A DNA stretch of 64,000 bases from Planctomycetota bacterium. Lineage in GTDB: Bacteria; Planctomycetota; PLA2. The first letter of the stretch is position 1. Every line of letters begins with the position of its first letter. This document shows, one piece after another, positions 34,296 through 44,400 of this stretch. The notes under the pieces are model-generated. The model had not been told where the DNA came from and did not search any database. It saw nothing but the letters and a program-made list of their open reading frames with translations. The DNA is taken from positions 1-64,000 of the forward strand of contig JAJFFF010000002.1 of the NCBI GenBank assembly GCA_021776785.1, given 5' to 3'. The position numbers and the translations under genes were made by a program.

Positions 34296-35729
34296 CTAAG
34301 TCGCGGGCGTGCTGCTCGCGTCGCCGTCCGCCAATCCATCCGCGCGCTCTTTCTCGAACTGTTCGGGAACGCGGTCGATGACGTAGAACTTAAACGCCGA
34401 CTGAATCAGCGACGCGGCGGGGACCGCCAACAGCGCGCCGACCAAACCGTACGTGTGTTCGCCCGCAATGAGTGCGAACACAACTACAACCGGATGAATC
34501 TTGCTCGCCGTACCCATGATCTTTGGGTTTAAGAAGTTCGCCTCCGCGAAGTGAATGAGCATGATCCAGCCGAGCGAAAGCATCGCGAGCTTCGGCCCGC
34601 TGGTGCCCAGCGAAATCATGACGATCGGTACCGTCGAAAGGATCGTGCCGAAGATCGGGATGAGGCTAAAGATGCCCGCGATGACGCCGAGGAGCAGCGC
34701 GTAGGGAACATCCATCCACGCCAACCCGACCCACGTCAATAGCCCGTTCACGGCGCAGATCGCCAACTGCCCGCGGATGACACCGGCGAGGCCGCGATCG
34801 AGATAGTACGTGAGCTTTTGGTAAAGCTCGCGATCGCACGCGGGCGCCAGCGATTGGATGAACGCAACGATGGAGTCGCGGTCAATAACTAAGAACGCCG
34901 TGATCATGAGCACGAGTACCATGCCGTACAGCGTTCCGACGACGAGCCGCGCAAAGTCCCATGCAAAGGCGAGGAACGTGTTGACGTGCCGCGCCAGGTC
35001 TTTGAACACGCGCTCAATGTAATCTTGGACGCGCGTGCGGTGTCCGCTCGGCGCGAGCGGAATTTCCTTGTCGATCCGAGCGCGCTCGAGGACGGAATAT
35101 CCGTCGCCACGTTTGACGACGACTTGATCGTCGGTGCGATCGAGCACCAATCCCTCGGTCGCGCCGCCGCCTTTGAACTCGAACCGGTACGGCAAGGGAC
35201 CGCCCGGGATGTAAACCGACGTCTCATCAGCGACGGTCTTGTCCGGATCGCCGTCGCCGCCCGCGGCCTCGCCGTCGGAATCGTCACCCGGCGCGGGCGG
35301 AGGCGACGCCTCGTCGTTCGACTCGCCGGTCTGTTTCTGGATGAAGTCGTCGATCTCTTCGTCGATGACGCCGGCCCAGTTCTGGATGGTCGCGCGGGCC
35401 TGCGGGAGCTTGGCCCGGATGTCGTGAAGCTGGTCGGAGATCGCCGGTCCACCGAACCAAACGGTGAGCGTCATCACGGAGATGATGCACAGGTAGATAA
35501 GGATGATCGAGCCGCCCCGCCCCAGTCGAATCTTGCGGATCGAGAGCGGTTCGAGGACTTCGACGACAGGGTCGATGAGGTACGCGAGGAAGATCGCGAC
35601 CAAAAACGGAGTTAGAATCGCCCGGAACGCAAAGACGAGTAAGAACGTGATCGCCAAGAAGACGAGCACCCAACGGATTCGTCGCTGCGAACTCGACAAT
35701 TGGGGGACGGAATCGATGCCATTCTCCAT
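34296..35729 (-). CDS. AI-2E family (PerM/TqsA-like) membrane transporter
   Basis: 477 residues from ATG 35729; no strong ribosome-binding site. Two N-terminal helices are followed by a long Asp/Glu/Pro-rich soluble insertion (about 125-245), which is larger than usual in this family, then six to seven helices. The C-terminal part carries the signature GVIAGIFSLIPIFGTILSTV and FLNPKIMGTASKIHPVVVV, leading to LVGALLAVPAASLI. Members export autoinducer-2 or exchange ions; the substrate here is unknown. It is convergent with pyk. Confidence 0.85.
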   Translation of the reverse strand: MENGIDSVPQLSSSQRRIRWVLVFLAITFLLVFAFRAILTPFLVAIFLAYLIDPVVEVLEPLSIRKIRLGRGGSIILIYLCIISVMTLTVWFGGPAISDQLHDIRAKLPQARATIQNWAGVIDEEIDDFIQKQTGESNDEASPPPAPGDDSDGEAAGGDGDPDKTVADETSVYIPGGPLPYRFEFKGGGATEGLVLDRTDDQVVVKRGDGYSVLERARIDKEIPLAPSGHRTRVQDYIERVFKDLARHVNTFLAFAWDFARLVVGTLYGMVLVLMITAFLVIDRDSIVAFIQSLAPACDRELYQKLTYYLDRGLAGVIRGQLAICAVNGLLTWVGLAWMDVPYALLLGVIAGIFSLIPIFGTILSTVPIVMISLGTSGPKLAMLSLGWIMLIHFAEANFLNPKIMGTASKIHPVVVVFALIAGEHTYGLVGALLAVPAASLIQSAFKFYVIDRVPEQFEKERADGLADGDASSTPAT

Positions 35730-35751
35730 GCGCTCGCGTTGTAACACACGG

Positions 35752-37074
35752 ATGCGATTGGTCTGCCAGCTCCTAGCCCTCTCCCTCCTCTTCGCGGCCT
35801 CGGTCCGGGCGGCGCCGGAGGGGGCTGCCCACTGGGGGAAGACGATTCGTTCGCTCAAGGTCGATGACCGGAGCCGCCGCCGCGCCGCGCTGACCCGGCT
35901 CGCGAATGGCGAGATCGAGCCCAACGGCAAGCGTGAGATCGCCGCGGGGCAGCGCGCCCTCGGTCGGTTCTTGAGCCTCAAGCGCCCCGGTCTCGAACGG
36001 GCGCTGGCGGTGCGCGCCCTGGGGCGGCTCGGGGACCGCAAGACCTTTGAAAAGCTGCTCCAGCATCTGGTGAAGGACACCGATGATCGCGTGCTCGCGG
36101 CGGCGGCCGAAGCGTTCCGTCTGGCGCCCGCGTCGTCTGTGCCGACGGTCATGATGCGTCTCGACGCGGCCAAGGCTCCGGAGACGCGCGCGGTGCTCAT
36201 TCGTTTGCTGAGCGCGATGGGCGGCGATCCGGTACGCAAGCGCATGCTGTTGCGTGCGCGCGGGTGGGATCACTGGTGTCCGCGCGCGGCGGCGTTGCAT
36301 GGGTTGGCGCGCGACAAAAGCAAGGAGTCGCTGGCACTGCTCGTGGAATCGCTCGACACGGAAGACCCCGCGTTGCTCACGGCGGCGGTGGAGTCGCTGA
36401 CCACGATCACGAAGAAAAAGTTCGGACTCGACGTCGCGAAATGGAAAGCATGGTGGGCCACGCGCGATCTTCCCGAAGACGAGCCGCTCGTGCCCGCCCC
36501 GGGCGAGGCCGGCCGCACGGTCGCACAAAAGCCAAACGAGCGTCGCACGATCGCGCCGCGCTACTTCAGTATTCCCATCACGGGATCGCGCGTCGTGTTT
36601 GTGTACGACGTGAGCGCATCGATGCGCTACAAGCTCCCGCTTGCCAACGACCAGCTCCTCCGCGCGGTCAAGGCATTGCCGTCCACCACGCGCTTCGAGG
36701 TGGTGTTCTTCAACGAGCACGTCTATCCGTGGCGCGACCGATTGAGTTGGGCGGACCCCGTCACCAAGCTCCGCTTGGCCCAAACGATCAGCGACATCGA
36801 GATCAAGTCCTATACCAACCTCTACGACTCGATGGAGCGCGCATTTCGCCTCGACCCAGACGAGATCTTCATCATCTCGGACGGCGCGCCGAACCGCGGC
36901 CGCTTCCGCCTACCGCGCGACATCATTCGCGAGGTCAAAAAGCTCAACGAAAAGAGAATCCCGATTCACTCGATCTCGATCGTGCGCGTCGTGGACGGCG
37001 ACGAGCACATTGCCCTCCTAGAGACGATCGCCAAACAAAACGGCGGCCAACACGTCCAGCGCACGCTTAAGTAG
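35752..37074 (+). CDS. Exported HEAT-repeat / von Willebrand factor A protein
   Basis: 440 residues from ATG 35752, which starts a signal peptide (MRLVCQLLALSLLFAASVRA); ATG 35728 in the same frame is an alternative. Residues 50-240 are HEAT-like repeats (RALAVRALGRLGDRKTFEKL). A vWA domain follows with an intact-looking MIDAS: VYDVSASM (DxSxS), SYTNLYDSM and IISDGAPNRG. It likely binds a partner outside the cytoplasm in a metal-dependent way. The start lies 22 bp from that of the divergent permease. Confidence 0.85.
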   Translation: MRLVCQLLALSLLFAASVRAAPEGAAHWGKTIRSLKVDDRSRRRAALTRLANGEIEPNGKREIAAGQRALGRFLSLKRPGLERALAVRALGRLGDRKTFEKLLQHLVKDTDDRVLAAAAEAFRLAPASSVPTVMMRLDAAKAPETRAVLIRLLSAMGGDPVRKRMLLRARGWDHWCPRAAALHGLARDKSKESLALLVESLDTEDPALLTAAVESLTTITKKKFGLDVAKWKAWWATRDLPEDEPLVPAPGEAGRTVAQKPNERRTIAPRYFSIPITGSRVVFVYDVSASMRYKLPLANDQLLRAVKALPSTTRFEVVFFNEHVYPWRDRLSWADPVTKLRLAQTISDIEIKSYTNLYDSMERAFRLDPDEIFIISDGAPNRGRFRLPRDIIREVKKLNEKRIPIHSISIVRVVDGDEHIALLETIAKQNGGQHVQRTLK

Positions 37075-37101
37075 TCGGAATCGTGAGTAGCCGGAATCGT
37101 G
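37070..37101 (+). repeat. 16-bp tandem duplication across a stop codon
   Basis: AGTAGTCGGAATCGTG and AGTAGCCGGAATCGTG are adjacent and differ at one base. The first contains the stop codon of the vWA gene; the second lies upstream of prfB. Confidence 0.7.
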
Positions 37102-37133
37102 CGCCGCTCCGCGCGCGCTGCTATTCTGCGGCT

Positions 37134-38226
37134 GTGTCGGAAGAAATCGCTCATCGCATCGAACAACTCCGCAACAAGGTCCGCCAGGCTCAGGAGAGTC
37201 TTTGACTTACCCGGCTTGATGGAGAAACGGCGCGCTATCGAAGAAAAGATGGCGGAGCCGGGGTTTTGGGATGACAAGGCCGGCGCCCAAACTTTGATGG
37301 GCGAACTGACCACGCTCAAGGCCGCATCCGATCCGTGGGTCTCCCTCGCGTCGGAAACCGAGGATGTCGGAGAACTGATCGAGATGGCGGAGTCCAAAGA
37401 GGACGTCGCCGAAATCGAAGTGGTGGTCGCGGACTTGGAAGTGCGCGCCGGTCGTCTCGACTTTCAACTTCGCATGTCGGGCGAACACGACGACAAGAAC
37501 GCGATTGTTTCGATCAACCCCGGAGCGGGTGGCGTCGAGTCGTGTGACTGGGCCGCGATGCTCTCGCGCATGGTGTTGCGCTGGGCCGAGCGCTCGGGTT
37601 ACACGACCGAAATCATCGAGTATCAAGCGCAGGACGAGGGCGGGATCAAGACCGCCGTGATTGCTGTGCGCGGTCCGTACGCGTACGGCTACCTGCGGTC
37701 CGAGTTGGGCGTGCATCGCCTCGTGCGGATCTCGCCGTTCGATGCGCAAAAACGGCGGCACACATCGTTCGCTTCCGTCGACGTCGTACCGGAGTTCGAC
37801 GACGACACGGGCATCGAACTCGACGAAAAAGATGTGCGCATCGAAACCTATCGCGCGGGCGGCGCGGGCGGCCAACACGTCAACAAGACGGAGTCGGCTG
37901 TGCGCGTTATCCACCTCGAAACCGGCGTCGTCGCTTCGTGTCAAAACGAACGCAGCCAGCACCGCAACAAGACGATGGCGATGCGCATGCTCAAAGCGAA
38001 GCTGTTTCGCATGCAGGAAGCCGAGCGCGACGCCGAGCTCAAGAAGATGTACGGCCAAAAAGGCGAGATCGCGTTCGGCAGTCAGATCCGCAACTACGTG
38101 ATGCAGCCCTACCAACTCGTCAAAGACGTCCGCACCGGTCACGAGACCGGCAACATCCAAGCGGTCCTCGACGGCGACATCGACGCCTTTATTGAGGCCT
38201 ACCTCACCAAGAAAATGGGGAGTTAG
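37134..38226 (+). CDS. prfB: Peptide chain release factor 2, with programmed +1 frameshift
   Basis: The gene must be read as 37134-37202 joined to 37204-38226, 363 residues. Frame 0 from GTG 37134 reads VSEEIAHRIEQLRNKVRQ then AQESL and meets TGA at 37203-37205. Skipping one base (CTT-T-GAC) continues as DLPGLMEKRRAIEEKM. The site CTTTGAC, preceded by AGGAGAG as internal Shine-Dalgarno-like sequence, is the classical autoregulatory site of prfB: low RF2 favours the shift. RISPFDAQKRRHTSF (stop-codon recognition) and GAGGQHVNKTESAVR (peptidyl-tRNA hydrolysis) are intact. GTG 37083 is also in frame, but 37134 matches the usual length. Confidence 0.95.
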
Positions 38227-38336
38227 AAGGCCCACACGGGCGCGATTCGGCCCCGATTCATGGCAACGGGGTGATGGCTTGATACCCTAAGGGTTCGTCT
38301 AAAGGGACGGCCGCTTCGGCAGCCGTAAGTTGTTAT

Positions 38337-39869
38337 ATGACAATGATTTCGCGCGCTCTGCTCGCTCCGTTTGACAAGACCGGCATCGAGGACTTCGGTC
38401 GTGCCCTGGCCGATCGAGGCGTCGCCCTGCTCGCAACCTCGGGCACCGCGAAGAAACTGCGGGCCGCCGGCTTAGACGTCACCGAAGTGGGGGACTACAC
38501 CGGCCACCCCGAGATGTTGGGCGGTCGAGTGAAAACGCTCCACCCCAAAATTCACGGCGGCATCCTCGCGCGCCGCGACGACCCCGGCCATCTCGCGGAA
38601 ATGAAGCAGTACGACATTCCGCCGATTGATCTCTTGGTCCTAAACCTCTACCCGTTCGAAGACACGATCGCGAAGCCGGGATGCACGCTCGAGGATGCGG
38701 TCGAGATGATCGACATCGGCGGTCCGACGATGCTGCGCGCGGCCGCCAAAAACCACGCGCATGTGATCCCGTTGATCGATGCGGCCGACTACAGCGAGTT
38801 CTTGGAGCGTTTGGACGGCGATCGCCTCGATGCGGGCTACCGCCTGGGACTGGCGACCAAAGCGTTTCGTCACACCGCGTGCTACGACGCGGCGATCACC
38901 AACTACTTGGCGAGCGACGAGCGCTTCCCGCCGCATCACCTCACCGTTGGGCAGCGCGTGCGCGAACTGCGGTATGGCGAAAACCCGCACCAAGCTGCCG
39001 CGCTCTATCGAACCGGCAAAGGCCTGGCCGATGCCGAGGTATTGAACGGCAAGCCGCTCAGCTTTAACAACTTGCAAGACGCGGCGGGCGCGTACGCAAC
39101 GGTTTGCGAATTCGAGGCCCCGACCGCGGTCGTCGTCAAGCACGCCAACCCCTGCGGCGCCGCCACAGACACGTCGCTTCTGGCCGCGTTTCGCAAGGCG
39201 TGGGAGGGCGATCCGATGTCGGCGTTCGGTGGAATCTTGGCGTTTAACCAGGAATTGACCGCCGACGTCGCGGAAGCCATCGCCGAGCCCGGGCGATTTG
39301 TCGAAGTGATCATCGCCCCCTCGATCGCGGCCCAAGCCCTAGAAATCCTCCAAACCAAGCCGAAATGGGGGAAAAACGTGCGCATCCTCTCCTGCCCGCT
39401 GCTAGAGTCGCAAGGCATGGAAGTCCGGCCTTTGCCGGGCGGATACCTGCTCCAGGAGCAGGATCAGAAATCGGCCCAATCGGTCGATATGAAATCGGTA
39501 ACTACGCGCGCGCCGACCGAAGCCGAGCTCGCAGACCTCGTCTTCGCCCAGCGCGTTTGCAAACATGTGAAGAGCAATGCGATTGTCCTCGTGCGGGATC
39601 GCATGGTGGTTGGTGTTGGAGCCGGGCAAATGAGCCGGGTTGACGCCGCCCGCCTTGCGGTCGCAAAGGCAGGAGAAAAAACGAAGGGGTGCGTATTCGC
39701 CTCCGACGCCTTTCTCCCGTTCAACGACGCGCTCGGTGTCGCTCTCGACGCTGGGGCTACGGCTGCGGTTCAACCGGGCGGTAGTCGCAACGACGAGAAG
39801 TGCATCGAATTCGCCAACGAGCGCGACGTCGCGATGGTCTTCACCGGAACGCGACATTTTCTTCATTAA
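38337..39869 (+). CDS. purH: Bifunctional AICAR transformylase / IMP cyclohydrolase
   Basis: 510 residues; ATG 38337 or 38343 start. It catalyses the last two steps of IMP synthesis in the cytoplasm. The N-terminal MGS-like domain has ATSGTAKKLRAAGL, GGRVKTLHPKIHGGIL and NLYPFEDTI. The transformylase part has RYGENPHQAAALYR, KPLSFNNLQDAAGA, VVVKHANPCGAA and, near the end, FASDAFLPFNDAL and VQPGGSRNDEKCIEFA. Length is normal. It stands alone after prfB. Confidence 0.96.
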   Translation: MTMISRALLAPFDKTGIEDFGRALADRGVALLATSGTAKKLRAAGLDVTEVGDYTGHPEMLGGRVKTLHPKIHGGILARRDDPGHLAEMKQYDIPPIDLLVLNLYPFEDTIAKPGCTLEDAVEMIDIGGPTMLRAAAKNHAHVIPLIDAADYSEFLERLDGDRLDAGYRLGLATKAFRHTACYDAAITNYLASDERFPPHHLTVGQRVRELRYGENPHQAAALYRTGKGLADAEVLNGKPLSFNNLQDAAGAYATVCEFEAPTAVVVKHANPCGAATDTSLLAAFRKAWEGDPMSAFGGILAFNQELTADVAEAIAEPGRFVEVIIAPSIAAQALEILQTKPKWGKNVRILSCPLLESQGMEVRPLPGGYLLQEQDQKSAQSVDMKSVTTRAPTEAELADLVFAQRVCKHVKSNAIVLVRDRMVVGVGAGQMSRVDAARLAVAKAGEKTKGCVFASDAFLPFNDALGVALDAGATAAVQPGGSRNDEKCIEFANERDVAMVFTGTRHFLH

Positions 39870-40022
39870 GCGAACGCCAACCCGCACGCCTCAAAGCATC
39901 CTTCGGCCTAGCCGACGAGTGCGCGCCGCATTCGTGAGATTTAATCTCCGAAGCGTTACGGCATCTTTGCGTCCGAGCATCGGGTTCGTCAAATGCGTCG
40001 TCTGCGAAGGAAAACCATCTCT

Positions 40023-41417
40023 ATGAATGCAGACCGTCTCCAGCGTCTCGAAGTGCTCTTAGGGCACGCGTTTCGCGATCGATCATTCTTGATCAACGCC
40101 CTGTCTCACTCGAGCATCAAAAACGAGCAGCGCCCGAGCAACGAGCGCCTGGAATTTTTGGGCGACTCGGTCCTCGGCATGGTGATTTCGCATGCGCTCT
40201 ACGCACGCTTTCCCGACAGCGATGAGGGCACGTTAACCCGCATCAAGAGTCAGGCGGTATCGCGCGCAACGCTGCAACGCGTGGCCGAAGCGATGGGTTT
40301 GGATCGCTACATCCTTGTCGGCAAAGGTGTCGCCAAGCGCGAGATTCCGGGCTCTTTGCTCGGCAACCTCTATGAAGCGTTGGTGGGTGCGATTTATCTC
40401 GACGCCGGCTTGGCTGCCGGACGCAAGTTCATCATGCGGCACTTAGACGTTGTGATCGACGAGATCATCAACGATCGCGCCGAGAAGAACTACAAGTCGC
40501 TTCTGCAGCACCACTGCCAGCGCGAGCTCGGTTCGGTGCCGATGTATCGCGTGTTGCGCGAAGGCGGACCGGCGCACGGACGTCACTTCGATGTTTCGGT
40601 GGTCGTGGGTGGCCAAGAGGTCGGGCGCGCGCGCGCCGCCTCGAAAAAAGAAGCCGAGCAAGGTGCGGCACGCGCCGCGATGATTCACTACGGCGTTGTG
40701 GACGAAAACCCCAACACGCCGACCCGCGGCGCCGGCACGATCCTGCGTGTCGGGGAGGGCACGTCGCCGCGCAAGAAGCGTAGTCGTCGTGGCGGCGCGG
40801 GACGTCGGCGCAGCGCCGATGCAGCGCCGGAAGCGGCACCCGATGTCGCGGCGAACGATGGGCCGCCGCACGCGTCCGCGCATGCGCCGGCGCACGCGCC
40901 GGGACAAGAGAAGACGAGCAGCCGCCGGCGCAAGCGTGGCGGTCGTGGTCGTCGCGGCGGCGGCGGGGGAGGGCAAAACGCCCCCGATCGTGCGGACGCA
41001 CCGTCTCACGACGAGCGCCCGGCGCGCAACGCTCCGCCCACTCCGTCGACTCCGCCCGATGGTCCCGTGATCGTGACGCCGGAGCTGGTGTCGGGCGATC
41101 GTCCCCGAGACTCGCGTCGTGATGCCGATCCCGCGCCTCCGATCAAGAAGACGCAAAAGAAAGCTGCCAAGGCGACGAAGAAACGCGCCACCAAGACCAC
41201 CAAGAAAACCGCGGCTAAAAAAACCACGAAGAAAACCACCGCGAAAAAGGCCACCAAGAAAGTCGCGAAGAAAGCGACGAAGAAAAAGACGACGAAGAAG
41301 GCGGCTGCCGCACCCAAGAGCGATGCGGGCGGTGCCGATGCACCGGTCAAGAAAACACGTACGCGTCGCGGTGGACGTCGCAAAAAGACCGGCGACTCCG
41401 CTCCCGCGGGTGAGTAG
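40023..41417 (+). CDS. rnc: Ribonuclease III with a long Lys/Arg-rich histone-H1-like tail
   Basis: 464 residues from ATG 40023 (GAAGGA upstream). Residues 1-150 are the catalytic domain with signature NERLEFLGDS (40-49) and YEALVGAIYLDAGL. About 155-225 is the double-stranded RNA-binding domain (NYKSLLQHHCQRELG, ASKKEAEQGAARAAM). The rest, about 235 residues, is disordered: Arg/Gly blocks (SRRRKRGGRGRRGG) then many KKTTKK/AKKATKK units. Typical enzymes are about 230 residues, so the tail doubles the protein. The tail probably adds non-specific RNA binding (inference). mfd starts 2 bp after the stop. Confidence 0.92.
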   Translation: MNADRLQRLEVLLGHAFRDRSFLINALSHSSIKNEQRPSNERLEFLGDSVLGMVISHALYARFPDSDEGTLTRIKSQAVSRATLQRVAEAMGLDRYILVGKGVAKREIPGSLLGNLYEALVGAIYLDAGLAAGRKFIMRHLDVVIDEIINDRAEKNYKSLLQHHCQRELGSVPMYRVLREGGPAHGRHFDVSVVVGGQEVGRARAASKKEAEQGAARAAMIHYGVVDENPNTPTRGAGTILRVGEGTSPRKKRSRRGGAGRRRSADAAPEAAPDVAANDGPPHASAHAPAHAPGQEKTSSRRRKRGGRGRRGGGGGGQNAPDRADAPSHDERPARNAPPTPSTPPDGPVIVTPELVSGDRPRDSRRDADPAPPIKKTQKKAAKATKKRATKTTKKTAAKKTTKKTTAKKATKKVAKKATKKKTTKKAAAAPKSDAGGADAPVKKTRTRRGGRRKKTGDSAPAGE

Positions 41418-41419
41418 CT

Positions 41420-44400
41420 GTGGCAACGGGCCGCGACCGCTCGCGCCCGAATTGGCGTGAACTGTTGGGGCTCGCTCCGCTGGCAGCGGTGCGTCCGCGG
41501 GTGGGCGGTCTCTACGGCGGCTCGCTTGGGTTAGCACTCGCCACGCGGATTCCCGATGACGCGCCGTGCGTGGTCGTTTGCGACAACGCGCGCCGCATCG
41601 AAGATGTCGCGGGCGATCTCACACTGTTCGGCGTGCCGCGTGCGCGCCGCGTGGTGTTTCCCGATCTCGCCGATGACGAACGCGGCCTCGAGCGGCTCGC
41701 CGCGATCACACGCTTCCTCGATGGTGAGCCCATCGTGTTGCTTGCGTCGTGCGACGCGCTCGATGAACCGGTTCCTTCCCCGGCCGCTCTGCGCGCGGGG
41801 CGGATCGAACTCGCACCGGGGCGCGAAGACTTCGGTCCCGAAGTGCTGGCGGCTCGGCTCGGCGCAGACGAATGGGAACGCGTCTCGTTGGTCACCGCAC
41901 CCGGCGAGTACAGCGTTCGCGGCGACATCGTGGACCTGTTTCCGCCCGGATACGGACAGCCCTTGCGGCTGGAGTACTTTGGCGACGAGCTCGAGACGAT
42001 CCGGCGGTTCGACCCCGACACGCAGCGATCGGTCGGCGTCGTCCCGGCGGTCGCGTTCGCCACGGCGACCATAGAAAAAGAGTTCGGCCGCTTGATGGAT
42101 CATCTCGCTCCCGACGTCCCGGTGTTTGGCGTCGAGATCGACGAGAAGCACCGCGACAAAGTCGCAGGGCAACCGGGCGCCGACTTTGACGGGTTGCGCG
42201 AGGGCGACCTGGTGGTCGCGGTGCAGCAAATCGAGCCCGTGACGAGCGGCGCCGAAGCGCTGCGCGAGCGCATCCGTGAGTCCTGCGCGCGCGTCGATCA
42301 CGCGTACTTCGCATGCAGAAACGACGCCGAGGAAACCCGCGTGCGTCAGTTGCTGGCGGAGTTTGCGCCGGCGCACTTGCGTTACGTGCGCGGACGCCTG
42401 TCGCGTTCGTTCACGCTTCCCGAACGGCGCTTGTCCGTGTTTGGCTACGACGATCTGTTGCAGCACATGACGCGCCGACGTCCTGCGCCCAAGCGGCATC
42501 AGGGACGCGCGCTCGACGACTTTCTCGACCTCGAAGCGGGGGATCATGTGGTCCATCTCGCGCACGGCATCGGGTTGTTTTGCGGCATCGAGACGATCGA
42601 CAAGGGCGGTGCGCAAGTCGAGCACTGCGTTGTCGAGTTCGCCGACAAAGTGCGCGTGTTCGTTCCCGTCTCCAAGATCGATCTCATTCAGAAGTATGTG
42701 GGGGCGCCGCGCGGTACACCGCGCCTCGCCAAGATTGGCGGAACCGGATGGTCGCGCGCTAAGGAACGCGTCAAAAAAGCTGTAACCGATCTTGCGCTGC
42801 GCCTGCTCGAAATTCAGGCCATGCGCGAGAAGCGTCCGGGCATCGCGTATCCCAGAGACGACTCGATGCAACACGAGTTCGAGGCGTCGTTCCCGTACGA
42901 GGAGACGCCCGACCAGTTGTCCGCCTTGGAGTCCGTCAAGCAGGACATGGAAACCGCACGCCCGATGGATCGACTGCTCTGCGGCGACGTCGGCTACGGC
43001 AAAACCGAAGTCGCCATGCGCGCCGCGTTCAAAGCGGTGCTCGGCGGCAGGCAAGTCGCCGTTCTGGTTCCGACCACCGTGTTGGCGGCGCAGCACTACA
43101 ACACGTTTCGGGAGCGGATGGCGGGCTACCCGGTTCACATCGAAATGCTGTCGCGTTTTCGCACCGACGCCGAGGCGCGCGCGACCCAAGAAGGGTTGCG
43201 GGACAAGACGGTCGATATCGTGATCGGAACCCACCGTTTGCTCTCGCCCAAAGTCGAGTTCGGCGACTTGGGGTTGGTGGTCATCGACGAGGAGCAGCGC
43301 TTCGGCGTGGAACACAAGGAGCGGCTGAAGTCGCTCCGTGCGATCGTGGATGTGTTGACGATGACCGCGACGCCGATCCCGCGCACGCTCAACTTGGCGA
43401 TGTTGGGCTTGCGCGACATCAGCAACCTGACGACGCCGCCTGAAGGCCGCATGCCGGTCGAAACCCAGGTCCATGCGTTCGACGAGAAGCTGGTCGCGCA
43501 ATATCTGCATCGCGAGCTGCGCCGCGGTGGCCAAGTGTTTTTTGTCCACAACCGCGTGCAGACGATCTACCGCATCGAACGATTGGTCAGTTCGCTTGTG
43601 CCGAGCGCCCGTCGGGTCGTTGCGCACGGGCGCATGGGCCGCAAGGACTTGGAAGACTCGATGGTGCGTTTCGCGGGCGGCGACGCGGACGTGTTGATCG
43701 CGACCACGATCATCGAGTCCGGTCTCGACATTCCCAACGCCAACACGCTGATCGTGGATAGCGCGCAGATGATCGGCCTGGCGGATCTTCACCAATTGCG
43801 CGGGCGCGTGGGGCGCGGCAGCCACAAGGCCTATGCGTTGTTCATGCTGCCGCCCGGCCACAAGTCCGTCGGCGAAGTCGCAGAGAAACGCCTTCGCACC
43901 ATCGAGGAACACAGCGGTTTGGGCGCGGGCTTTCGCATCGCGCTCAAGGACTTAGAGATTCGCGGTGCGGGCAACATCTTGGGCGGCGAGCAAAGCGGAT
44001 ACATCGCCGACGTCGGGTACGAGCTGTATTGCCGGTTGCTCGAAGACTCCGTGCGCGAGTTGCGCAACGAGAAGGTCACCGTCCCCACGGATACGTTTGT
44101 CGATCTGCGCGTGGATGCGGCCTTGCCCGAGGACTACTGCGGCGACCGCGCGCTCAAGCTTGGCTTTTATCGCAAGATCGCCGGCGCGCGGACGACGACC
44201 GACATCGAAGAGTTGGAAGCCGAGCTTAAGGATCGCTTCGGGCCGATTCCGTCGCCGACGCAGCGGTTGTTCGATGTCGCGCGCCTGCGCGTGGTCGGGC
44301 AAGACTACGGGATCGGCCGGTTCGCGATGGAAACGGGCGGCGTCTTGCAGATGACGATGTTCGATTCCGACCGCGCTCTCCCTTTCCTGCGCAAAAAACT

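Noticed and set aside
37134..37206. prfB as a frameshifted pseudogene
   Set aside because: CTTTGAC with an upstream Shine-Dalgarno-like sequence at the conserved position is the known programmed site and the rest of the gene is intact.
38281..38336. Purine riboswitch upstream of purH
   Set aside because: The leader is only about 110 bp; it has a small ACGGC/GCCGT stem but no recognisable purine-aptamer core.
41531..43912. 793-residue open frame on the minus strand
   Set aside because: It lies wholly opposite mfd, which has all family motifs; composition is the His/Arg/Ala mix of a GC-rich antisense frame.
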